64,000 nucleotides of DNA. Source: Rhizobium sp. BT03 (lineage in GTDB: Bacteria > Pseudomonadota > Alphaproteobacteria > Rhizobiales > Rhizobiaceae). Location: positions 248,001 to 312,000 of the forward strand of contig NZ_CP125643.1 in NCBI RefSeq assembly GCF_030053155.1, in the 5' to 3' direction. The notes below the pieces were generated by a model. The model was not told where the DNA came from. It saw nothing but the letters and a program-made list of their open reading frames with translations, and ran no database searches. A program made the position numbers and the translations under genes. Position 1 is the stretch's first letter. Every line of letters starts with the position of its first letter. Shown here piece by piece: positions 36,931 through 45,537 of this stretch.

Positions 36931-37004
36931 TCGGTCCGTCGACCCAGACCCTGGCCGGTGAATGTTGATCCGAATGTCTTCGAGCTGCGGCAAATGCTGG
37001 AGCA

Positions 37005-37397
37005 TCACTGTCGCACGGCATACCAGGAGGCAACGTAGCCGGCTGCGGCGACCCCATGCGAATGCGGGACGTCGCGGACGATGCTACCGACAATGGCGTC
37101 CCTTTGATCGACGCCATTCGGCCAGTTCGGCACGATGTAGCCGCGATAGCTGTAGATCCAGGTCTCGCCGGCCACATCGCCCTTTCCAGTGAATTGCAGC
37201 TCGACAGGGTCTCCCGGACGCACCGTACCGGTCAATTCCAGCGACCACCCGGGCCCACCAATGGTTCCGCCGACCTTGCGCCGAGCCAACTCGGTCAGCA
37301 CCAGCGTTCCCTGGCCAAATTCCAGTGCATTGAAATCAACCGATAAATCGGGATTGTTGATCAGGCTGCGATAACTCCAAGTGCCAGTGAAGCTCAT
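37005..37397 (-). CDS. Unknown 130-aa protein downstream of multicopper oxidase
   Basis: The ATG at 37397 follows GGAGG by six bases. The protein (MSFTGTWSYRSLINNPDLS ... SWYAVRQ) is rich in beta-strand-like segments and Gly (GGTIGGPGWSLELTGTVRPGD). It has no signal peptide or membrane span. It lies 26 bases after the multicopper oxidase end and on the same strand, so it is probably cotranscribed. No family was recognised. Confidence 0.55.
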   Translation of the reverse strand: MSFTGTWSYRSLINNPDLSVDFNALEFGQGTLVLTELARRKVGGTIGGPGWSLELTGTVRPGDPVELQFTGKGDVAGETWIYSYRGYIVPNWPNGVDQRDAIVGSIVRDVPHSHGVAAAGYVASWYAVRQ

Positions 37398-37423
37398 AGT
37401 TCCTCCCAATGGCGATCGACGCC

Positions 37424-39374
37424 CTAATGATGGCCGGAAACGGTGCCACCCTGGCCGTCCGGCAGGGTGATCCTGATGTTCTGCATCATGCCCTGGTCCT
37501 CATGATCGAGGATGTGGCAATGCAGAACGAACTCGCCGATATAGCGCTGGTAGTGCGTCCGCACGGTGATCGTGTAGCGCGCCGACGGATCGGTGCCGGG
37601 ATTCTTGATCCACAGCGTGTCCTTCCAGACATTTTTCAAGCCTGGATATTGCGGATCGCCGTCGTCATCGGCGCCAAGCGCGCTGACATCGTTGCCGGCC
37701 GCATCGACAATTTTGATGATCTGAAACGAGATTGACATGGATATGGAATGGGTGGCTGACGAAATCCGAGCGGAGCGTCCATTCGTCGACTCCGCTCAGC
37801 GGCAACGTCCGGTCGATGCGGTTGGGATCATAAGGTTTGCCGTCAACCTCGAAGAAGGCGGCACCCGGCTGTTTCACATCGATGTTAAACACCAGTTGCT
37901 GCTCGCCGGTGACCTCGCCCGCGTCGATGTCCGGATGGGGAATAAAGCTTGAGAGCGACATCTCGTTCTTGAGGTCATCGATAACCTTGCCGGCGACATT
38001 CTGTGACATCGTGCGCTCAGCCGCCGAAATCAGCCAATCCTGCAGATAGGTGCCGATCTCGCCATTGACGGCATGGCCGCCTACTGCAGTGACTATGCCG
38101 AGAAGCCGTCGGCTTGGAGCCTCCTGGTTGACGCTGGCCGCTGCCGGTGCGGCGCCATCGATGATGCAGTAGTCACCCGCTCCTGGCAACACCACCAGCG
38201 CGTCAACGCGGTAGCCCGGTTGCAGGATCGCTTGCTGCCGCATCTGCACCTGCGCCATTGTCAGCCCGTCCTGGGCCACCACCCCATACGGAATAGTATC
38301 CTTGCCGCAATTCTGGTCGATCCATCTGTCGGTGTCCGCTGCCGCAAGCGTGCGGAACGCGGTCGTCCCGGTCTTGCGCCGGATTTCGAAATTGATGGTG
38401 TCGCGAACCCCGGCGTGTATCATCCGCCACCGCTCGACCGAGCCAGCCTCCGCTGATGCCAACTGACCAAGCACCTGGCCGTTGACGCTGGTGAAGCGGC
38501 CCGAAGCCGGCCAACTGCCAGGTCCGAACTGATCGTAGCTTTCGATGCCGCCCACCTGTCCTGGCTGGCAATCATAAGTGATGTCGCCATTGTTATCGGT
38601 GCAAGCATATTGAATCTGCTGTAGCACCAAAACCCGTTCGGCGATATCGGAGCCGCCCGGCCGCTTCAATAGGCGGTCGATATCGCCAGTCTCGGTCGGT
38701 GTCGGCATGCGATCGCCACGGATGATCAACGCCCCGGACATGCCACTCGACACCTGCAATGCGGTTGATCCGTGTAGGTGTGGGTGATACCAGAAGGTGC
38801 CGGCGGGATGCTCAACGGCGATGTTGTATTCATATTGGAACGAAACGCCGGGACGGATTGAGATCAGCACATTATCGCCATTGCCAGACGGATTTACCCA
38901 GAGACCGTGCGAATGCAGGTTGGTACCGTTGAAGCAATGGGGGGTATTGGCACTGCCACCGCCGATGCCGCAGGTGGAATCCTGAGGGAACAGGTTGTGA
39001 AGCGTTACCCGCACCGTCTGACCGGGCCGTAGATCGATGGTCGGTCCAACCAATGGCGTGTCGGCACCGGATAAGCCGGTCTGGCGGGCGTCTTGATAGC
39101 CGCGCAGTTTAACGTGGTCGTAGCGCGCCGTGGCCGGATTGTAGATCTGTCGGTCGAGATAGGTAGCGTTCATATCGAGCAGAACCTCGCCCGGAAATGT
39201 CTCCCGGCTTTGTTCGAAGGTTTTCAGCATCCCCTGGGATTTTGTGATAGGTTGCAGCATATAGGCCAGGGGGTTAGTCACGGCCCTGGCCTCTTGAGCG
39301 ACTGCGAATAGCGCATGGGTGACCGAAAAAACGCTCGCCATACCGAAGATCGCAATTTTGTCAGACACAGACAA
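37424..39374 (-). pseudogene. Laccase-type multicopper oxidase, single frameshift
   Basis: The main frame starts at a TTG (39374) four bases after GGAGGG and begins with a signal-like segment (IAIFGMASVFSVTHALFAVA). Copper motifs LHSHGLWV, WYHPHLHG and HPFHIHVN are present. Right after HPFHIHVN an extra base shifts the frame; the other frame continues FQIIKIVDAAGNDV and LHCHILDHEDQGMM (the final HCH and axial Met) to 37424. So the last two copper motifs are in different frames. Length in total, about 650 aa, is that of a large bacterial laccase-like oxidase. One base change, or one base-calling error, separates it from an intact gene. Confidence 0.85.
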
Positions 39375-39999
39375 ACAACCCTCCCAAACCTCTGCCCGGA
39401 GTTTTGTTCTCCCCGGGTCGAACCGCATCCACAAAGTTCTACTGCGTCACCATGCGTTCACCTGCAATTCGACTTTGACTCGCGCGCTTTCTCGGGAGAA
39501 GACAGCTGCCGCCGCGCGACGAGAAAGTTTCAAGACTCATGCCACTCTGGCCGGATCGAGCCTCAGAAGGAATCTTGTGCCTATGCTTCAAGGACTTCCA
39601 CGAGAGCGCGGTAGGAAGTCGGGCGGAACAGCACCATGGCGCGCACCTGACAAACCTGACAGCAGGTGTAGTAGGCCCGACATTTTTGTGGGGAGCATCG
39701 TTACGTGCGGCAATACGCGTCTCACCTTGTTTGTTTGTCGAGCTGCACTCGAGCAACGCCTTGACGCTCATATCGCGGTCACCGCCGCGGGCATTAATGT
39801 CGGCGTCACATACCGTTCATCACACCGCCTAATCGGAGAGACACCACGGGCAGACTACGCCAGTTCTTCCGGCTCTCTGCGCTGCGCGATGATCTCGAAA
39901 CTAGGTTGCTTGCTCAGGAGTATCGCGCCCTGCTCCTCGACGATCATTTCGACGACGGCAGGAGGGAGCCCTTCCACAATCTTCTCCTATGGACGTCTC
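39375..39999. other. Intergenic stretch upstream of multicopper oxidase
   Basis: About 620 bases without a firm gene. Near 39850-40000 one plus frame (LRDDLETRLLAQEYRALLLDD) looks protein-like but has no start and no recognised family. Confidence 0.4.
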
Positions 40000-40701
40000 T
40001 TATGGACGTCCAACGCGATATCTCAGATGCACGGAGCCGAGGCCAGCGGCTTCGGCGCTGATAAACGTGAGCCTCGCCCTGCCGTCAAGCCCATCCTCGC
40101 CGCCCTCGAATATGGCCGGTGTACTCGACTTGCCTCCGATCGCAGGGAAGATGACCAGGCTGACCTCGTCAACAAGACCCGCCTTCAAGAAATGGCCATT
40201 GGTTTGCGCCCCGCCTTCCAGCATCAAGCGCTTCACACCGAACTCGGTTCCAAGAAGGTCGAGCGCGTTTTTCAGATCGACGCCATCTTTCTCCGAGACG
40301 ATATAGGAAACGCCAGCCTGGGTGAGGCCCGCCAGGTAAGCATCATCCACGTCAGATCCTGTCAGGACCACAAGGTGAGCTCCCTCAATGTCGCTCTTGT
40401 CCCAACGTAGCCGACCGTCCTTATCCACGATGACAGCGAACTCGCCGGCGTCCGGGTTGGCGATATGGATCGGTCGCGCGGCTGTGCCGGTTGCTTGATA
40501 GGGGCGGTCGACGGCGTCCGCGAACTCTTCTCCCGTCGCTCTTCCCGAAAGCCAGGCGTCGGCACCGATCTTCTCATGCAGGCCGTCATAGATCTTCACG
40601 AGCTCATCGACCGAATGGCCGGTTGCCTCGGCCCAATCATTGACGATCAATCGGCCATCCAGCGGCGACATCATGTGACAGATTACATAGGGTCTGGGCA
40701 T
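40000..40701 (-). CDS. RibD C-terminal-type reductase (dihydrofolate-reductase-like fold)
   Basis: The ATG at 40701 follows AGGAG by ~7 bases and starts MPRPYVICHMMSPLDGRL. The 233-aa protein has the RibD_C pattern: YVICHMMSPLDGRL, WLSGRATGEEF, VVLTGSDVDDAYL and FGVKRLMLEGGAQTNGHFL, then a VDEVSLVIFPAIGG strand. Stand-alone members reduce pyrimidine- or nitro-type substrates with NADPH; it lacks the deaminase half of RibD. An SDR gene lies 31 bases upstream on the same strand, so the two are probably cotranscribed. Confidence 0.82.
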   Translation of the reverse strand: MPRPYVICHMMSPLDGRLIVNDWAEATGHSVDELVKIYDGLHEKIGADAWLSGRATGEEFADAVDRPYQATGTAARPIHIANPDAGEFAVIVDKDGRLRWDKSDIEGAHLVVLTGSDVDDAYLAGLTQAGVSYIVSEKDGVDLKNALDLLGTEFGVKRLMLEGGAQTNGHFLKAGLVDEVSLVIFPAIGGKSSTPAIFEGGEDGLDGRARLTFISAEAAGLGSVHLRYRVGRP

Positions 40702-40732
40702 TGGATTACTCTCCTCTACAAACATTCCACCG

Positions 40733-41584
40733 TCAGTGACCTGACTTCAACCAGGCTGCGAATTTATCCATCCAGTCGGGGTGCCAGCGTGAAAGCGCCG
40801 GCCGGTTCAGGATCATGTCGTCGGCCGCCCAGCGGATCCTTCTGGCATCGATCGCAGACGTAACCGCGTTATCCGGACAGATGATGTAAAAATTCTCGTC
40901 GAGCAGACGGACCAGGAAGTATTCCACCAGTTGCTCTGCGGTCCATGCCTCATCGGGTTTCGCAATGCCCTGCGGCTTGAGTGCGGTGTTCATGGGTGTC
41001 CACGTGTAGCCAGGGACGAGGAGATGAGCCGAAACACGACCTCCCGTCTCCTTCAGAAGCTCGTGCGACAGCTGTTCGGTCAGGACTTTGACAGCTGCCT
41101 TCGCCACCGAATATGCGGCGTTACCTGGAGGAGTCGTAATACCTTCCTTGGAGCCGAGGTTGACAACGGCCGACTGGCGACCGGCTTCGATCATGTAGGG
41201 CACGAAGACGTGTTGCGCGGCCAGAACACCTCCGAAGTTTACATCGATCTGGCGTCGCCACTTTGCAGGATTGTCCCAAGGGCCGGCTCCTTGCGTTATG
41301 CCCGCGTTGTTTACTAGGACGGCCACGTCGCCAAACCGCGAAATCGTTTCGTCCCGCAACCTGGTCAGTGCCGACAAATCTGATACGTCGCCGCTCACGA
41401 TCAGGATGTCCGTGTCGAGTGTCGAAGTAACATCCTCAAGTGCGTCGGCGTCGAGATCCAGCAGCGCGAGCTTCATGCCGCGGGCCGCGAGAGCCCTCGC
41501 GATTGCCAAGCCGATGCCCTTCGCAGCTCCCGTGATGACCGCAACGCGGCCAGGAGCAACGACGCTGTTCATTCTCTCGCTCAT
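40733..41584 (-). CDS. Short-chain dehydrogenase/reductase
   Basis: A complete 283-aa SDR: TGAAKGIGLAIA (cofactor loop), NNAG in VAVLVNNAGITQ, VVNLGSKEG (Ser) and YSVAK (Tyr/Lys). An extra ~40-residue C-terminal part (RRIRWAADDMILNRPAL) is longer than in minimal SDRs. The acidic residue after strand two (LLDLDADAL) suggests NAD. Substrate unknown. The RibD-like reductase follows on the same strand. Confidence 0.88.
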   Translation of the reverse strand: MSERMNSVVAPGRVAVITGAAKGIGLAIARALAARGMKLALLDLDADALEDVTSTLDTDILIVSGDVSDLSALTRLRDETISRFGDVAVLVNNAGITQGAGPWDNPAKWRRQIDVNFGGVLAAQHVFVPYMIEAGRQSAVVNLGSKEGITTPPGNAAYSVAKAAVKVLTEQLSHELLKETGGRVSAHLLVPGYTWTPMNTALKPQGIAKPDEAWTAEQLVEYFLVRLLDENFYIICPDNAVTSAIDARRIRWAADDMILNRPALSRWHPDWMDKFAAWLKSGH

Positions 41585-42051
41585 TTTTTGTCTTTCCCGT
41601 CATTGGACCGTCACCGCTGGAAGGTGTGCCGGACAAGCCGTCGCCGTGGAATTTTTCTCCGAGAAGCGTGCCGGCCGATGGCACCAGCGCAGAGAAGTCC
41701 ATCAACGCTACTCGGGCGCTTGGGTCGTCGGATCATATCCGCAGGCTGCGAACGACCGTTCGATCGCACTATAAGAATAGGGTAGCGCGACGGCTACTTG
41801 AAGTGAGCGGGATCGCACGCACCGATGAGCCGTGTTCACTCAAGGGCCTTCGTGACGTAGGGAATGCCTGGCCAGTTCGACCGCGGACGGGACCAAAAAG
41901 GTAACGCACTCCTGGTCCCTGCCAGATCGGTGGATGATTTTCACTCACCGCCCCGATCAATTTTGCTCATGTAACCAATCGGCTCCACGGGCATTTGGTC
42001 ACCAGCGCCTCGAGACGATCGTAGTGCTGACCAAACCAAAGGAGTGAAATC
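41585..42051. other. Divergent promoter region between two SDR genes
   Basis: About 465 bases separating divergent dehydrogenase genes. AAAGGAG before 42052 is the ribosome site of the right-hand gene. No operator or clear -35/-10 set was identified and no gene fits. Confidence 0.45.
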
Positions 42052-42834
42052 ATGACAGGGAATAAACCACTCGCAATGATCACGGGCGGCTCATCTGGAA
42101 TAGGCTTCGAGCTTGGCAAACAATTCGCCAAGAATGGATTCGATGTCGCCATTTCAGGCTCAAGCGACAAGGTGAACGAGGCCGCCGATGCGCTACGAAG
42201 CCTTGATGCCGAAGCATATCCGTTCAAAGCGGATGCCTCGACGTACGATGGCGTCGAGAGGTTCTGGACCTTTACGCAGGGGCTGGGGCGCCCCTTGGAA
42301 GCCGCGGCTCTGAACGTCGGTATCGGTATTGGCGGCGCCTTCGTCGATAACGATCTCGAGGATGAGCTTCGCCTGCTTGCGATCAATGTAACCGGGACCG
42401 TCCATATGGCCAAACGCGTCGTCCAACATATGGTCAAGAACGGCCGCGGCAGGATTCTCATCACCTCCTCGGTTTCGGCGACCCTGCCCACGCCATACGA
42501 AACCGTTTACGGCCCGTCGAAGGCATTTGGTTATATGTCCGCGGAATCTCTGCGCGAGGAGTTGCGCTCGACCGGGGTCACGGTGACGGCACTCCTTCCG
42601 GGCGCCACCAACAGCGACTTCCACGCGAACGCTGGAATGGGCGGTACGAAGCTCGGTGGCCAACAAAAAAACGACAAGACGCTCGTCGCCCAGCAGGGGT
42701 TCGAGGCTCTCATGAACGGCATCGACCATATCGTCGGCGGAGATCAGGAAACCAAGCGCCAGGTGTTGGAAAACCGGACGACCCCCGAGCCCGTCAAAGC
42801 CGCGCGGCAAGCCGAATTGACCCAACCGCAGTGA
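42052..42834 (+). CDS. Short-chain dehydrogenase/reductase
   Basis: A complete 260-aa SDR. TGGSSGIGFELGKQFA is the cofactor loop, ALNVGIGIGG replaces the usual NNAG, ITSSVSA gives the Ser and YGPSKAF the Tyr/Lys. Hence the catalytic residues are intact but the NNAG motif is changed. The C terminus (EALMNGIDHIVGGDQE) is typical of DltE-like SDRs. AAAGGAG lies ~6 bases before the ATG. A second SDR gene starts six bases after its stop. Confidence 0.88.
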   Translation: MTGNKPLAMITGGSSGIGFELGKQFAKNGFDVAISGSSDKVNEAADALRSLDAEAYPFKADASTYDGVERFWTFTQGLGRPLEAAALNVGIGIGGAFVDNDLEDELRLLAINVTGTVHMAKRVVQHMVKNGRGRILITSSVSATLPTPYETVYGPSKAFGYMSAESLREELRSTGVTVTALLPGATNSDFHANAGMGGTKLGGQQKNDKTLVAQQGFEALMNGIDHIVGGDQETKRQVLENRTTPEPVKAARQAELTQPQ

Positions 42835-42840
42835 AGGAGC

Positions 42841-43600
42841 ATGTCACATCTGAAAAACAAGGTCGCCATCGTCACAGGGGCTTCCTCGGGCATTGGAGCG
42901 GCGACCGCCAGAGGATTGGCGGAAAAAGGTGCGCGCGTCGTCCTTGCCGGCCGCAATGAGGAACGCCTCAGTCAGATCGTCGAAGACATCACCGGTTCGG
43001 GAGGTATTGCCAGCTACAAGGTTGCTGATGCCACGGATTTTGAGAGTACCAAGGCCCTCGTCGCGTTCGCCACAACGACGTACGGCCCGGTCGATATATT
43101 GGTCAACAATGCCGGCCTCATGCTCTTTTCCTATTGGAAGGATGCCGCCGTCGGCGATTGGAACAAGATGATACCAATCTGCGTGGCTATCTGCATGCGA
43201 TCGCCGCGGTGCTGCCGTCGATGTTGGAGCGCCGGTCCGGCCGCATCCTGAATATGAGCTCTATCGCCGGCGTTCATGTCGGCGAGGCGGCAGGGGTTTA
43301 CGGAGCCACGAAGTTCTTCATACGCGGTATTACCGAAAGCCTCAGGAAGGAGGTGGGCGTGGGTAGCGGGATCCAAGTGTCTATGATCAGCCCTGGCGTG
43401 ATCGATACCGGCTGGGCCGACAAGGTTCATGACGAGACGGGCAGAAAGATCGCCGGAGAGCTCAACAAGCAGGGTATTCCGCCGTCGTCGGTGGCTGAAG
43501 CCGTGGTCTATGCACTAGACCAGCCCCCGGAGATCACGATCAACGACATTTCGTCCATGCAACCCGGCAGGACTGGTAGCCCGCGTTTTCGAGAGCTCAG
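42841..43600 (+). pseudogene. Short-chain dehydrogenase, frameshifted
   Basis: The first frame has TGASSGIGAATARGLAEKG, LVNNAGLML and ends soon after DWNKMI. The second continues LRGYLHAIAAVLPSMLERR, NMSSIAGVHVGEAAGVYGATKF (Ser and YxxxK) and SPGVIDTGWADK to ITINDISSMQP. The change lies near 43170-43175. Past ITINDI the frame runs on without the expected stop, so the 3' end is also altered. It follows the previous SDR directly. Confidence 0.82.
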
Positions 43601-43915
43601 AACTAGAACCTCCGGGACTGTTAGACCGCCTCGCGGAACCAACCGGTGCCGTCTCTCGTGGCTGTGGACACGAAGATCTTCATTGCATGACGATCTAATC
43701 CCGGACGTTTTCGTTTTTCAGCGACCGGGCCATCTCCGCCGTCCTTCGCAGGATCCAACATGGATCACTAGGTCAAATTTTTGACTGCTTCCTCGGCCAT
43801 CACATACCAAATACAGGGCCAGTTAAATAAGGATTGAAGGTGCCGGCCGGCCTGAAGCAAGGTCGGCGCCGGCAAGGGCGATCTTTTTCAGTACAAGTGC
43901 GAGTATCCATAACTC

Positions 43916-44060
43916 ATGGTATCAACGCGGGCCGATCTGGCCGACCTTGAAACTTTCGTCGCGATCGCGCGTGCGGGGGGGGGCCGAAAGGCCGCCGCGC
44001 TTCGCGGCGTTTCCGGGTCTGCCCTCAGCCACTCGATCAGGGGTTTGGAGGCCCGTCAGA
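43916..44060 (+). pseudogene. LysR-type regulator N-terminal stub fused to ISAs1 remnant
   Basis: DLADLETFVAIARAGGGRKAAALRGVSGSALSHSIRGLEAR is the HTH of a LysR-type regulator. It is joined in frame at ~44060 to the C-terminal part of an ISAs1 transposase, giving a 187-codon hybrid frame. Only the DNA-binding half remains. The neighbouring SDR genes may have been its targets. Confidence 0.7.
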
Positions 44061-44479
44061 ATGACCATGACCGCTGCGAAAGACGCCGTGCCTGCATCGT
44101 CGCCGTCAATGACATCGACTTCCCCGGCCTGCAGGCCATCGGATCCGTCGAGGCCACAAGCCGTCATGCCGATGGCCGTCTGACCAGCCATGTCCGCTAC
44201 TTCCTGCTCTCCACCGTCATGTCGGCTGCCGCCCTGATCGAGGTAACCAGAACTCATTGGCAGATCGAAAACAAACTGCACTGGGTGCTCGACGTCCAGT
44301 TCCGCGAGGATGCCGCCAGAAACCGTAAGGATCACGGACCGGCAAACATTGCTCTGTTACGAAAGATTGCCCTCAACCTCATCCGAGCCCATCCAGATAA
44401 GGCCTCCATTCGTCGAAAGATCAAGAAGGCAGGGTGGGACGATCAGTTCCTCATCTCTATCATCGCTCATATGCGATAG
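44060..44479 (+). mobile_element. ISAs1-family transposase C-terminal remnant
   Basis: CERRRACIVAVNDIDFPGLQAIG, HVRYFLLSTVMSAAALIE, THWQIENKLHWVLDVQF and NIALLRKIALNLIR are the ending of an ISAs1 transposase, intact to the stop at 44479. The front 60% is missing and replaced by the LysR stub. Confidence 0.85.
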
Positions 44480-45537
44480 CCCTGCTTCACCAGGGGAATT
44501 TGAGTGCCGGCAGAAAGCGGTCGCTCGCAGCCAGAAAAATAATTGGCAGCAAGATCGCCTGGCATCCTTTAACATGCCGAAAGCGGAAAAAAATACGTGA
44601 CAGCCTCCGATCCCTCTCTGAGCCGAGGCCATCCATGATGATAGAGAATCCGCAAGTCTTCGGCTGTCTGACACAACCAGCCGGTACGAATGCGGTACTG
44701 CCACGGCTCTCCTCCAGGCGCCCGTTTTTGATCTCTCGATATCTAAATTTGTGCAGACGAGCAGGCAAAGCTATAACGGCAGGATCAACGAATACTGGTA
44801 GCTCTCAGACAATCTGGATCGATATCAACCGGAAATGCCTGCATATGTAGGGAGGATTCAAGCACGGCGTGAGGGCGATGCAGACGGACGAGGCGGAGAC
44901 GTCACGGAAACACGAGAGCACCTGCATCACCTCGCTCGAGGTTTCCAGGCGGCCTTGTAGGAGACCCGCGGCGTAGTGCCCCGAAAACCCCACCGCGCAA
45001 ATGCTGATTATGAAAGACAGTACGAAAATGATTACTCTGTAGCCGGACACGGGACAACAGCCTGTCCATTGTGGTCGATCCTTGTCCATAGGCGGTGAAG
45101 AAACTTCATCAATCGGGATCCGCCTCCGAGGGAAGCATCGAATCATCAATGACGACACGAAAGCTGCGCGACCGAGGTTGTCTGTCAACAGATTGTCTGA
45201 TAAAGCTTGCTAAGGTTCAAACTGTCTCACAAACTTGCGGAGGAATAACTCCGTAACAGAACCGGCGCTGCCGCAGCCGGCACAACTTTCACTGCTGAAA
45301 TCGATTGCCGCGATGTCCCTTGTTTTCAATGGAAAGCGGTGACCGCATCTCGGCTATGTGAAGGCTTCGAACATGTCGTCGTCCTCGCGACGGCGGGACG
45401 CGACGCCTTGATGAACAAACGGGCGTCCTTTTTATGGATGGACGGCTCCATGGCGCCGAGATCACTAGCTTCCCCAATATGCATCTCGAGATGCCGATCT
45501 GGGACAGCTAAGTATTGAGATTCAAGAAGCAGAGAAG
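44480..45537. other. Region without a firm gene before GH3
   Basis: About 1.06 kb. The minus frame 44805-45188 has one hydrophobic segment (VIIFVLSFIISICAVGF) followed by SGHYAAGLLQGRLETSSEVM, which recalls the start of a chemoreceptor, but there is no start site or homologous continuation. The rest appears non-coding. Confidence 0.35.

Noticed and set aside
44805..45188. Membrane protein or chemoreceptor gene on the minus strand
   Set aside because: Only one hydrophobic segment is suggestive; there is no ribosome site and no continuation into a signalling domain.
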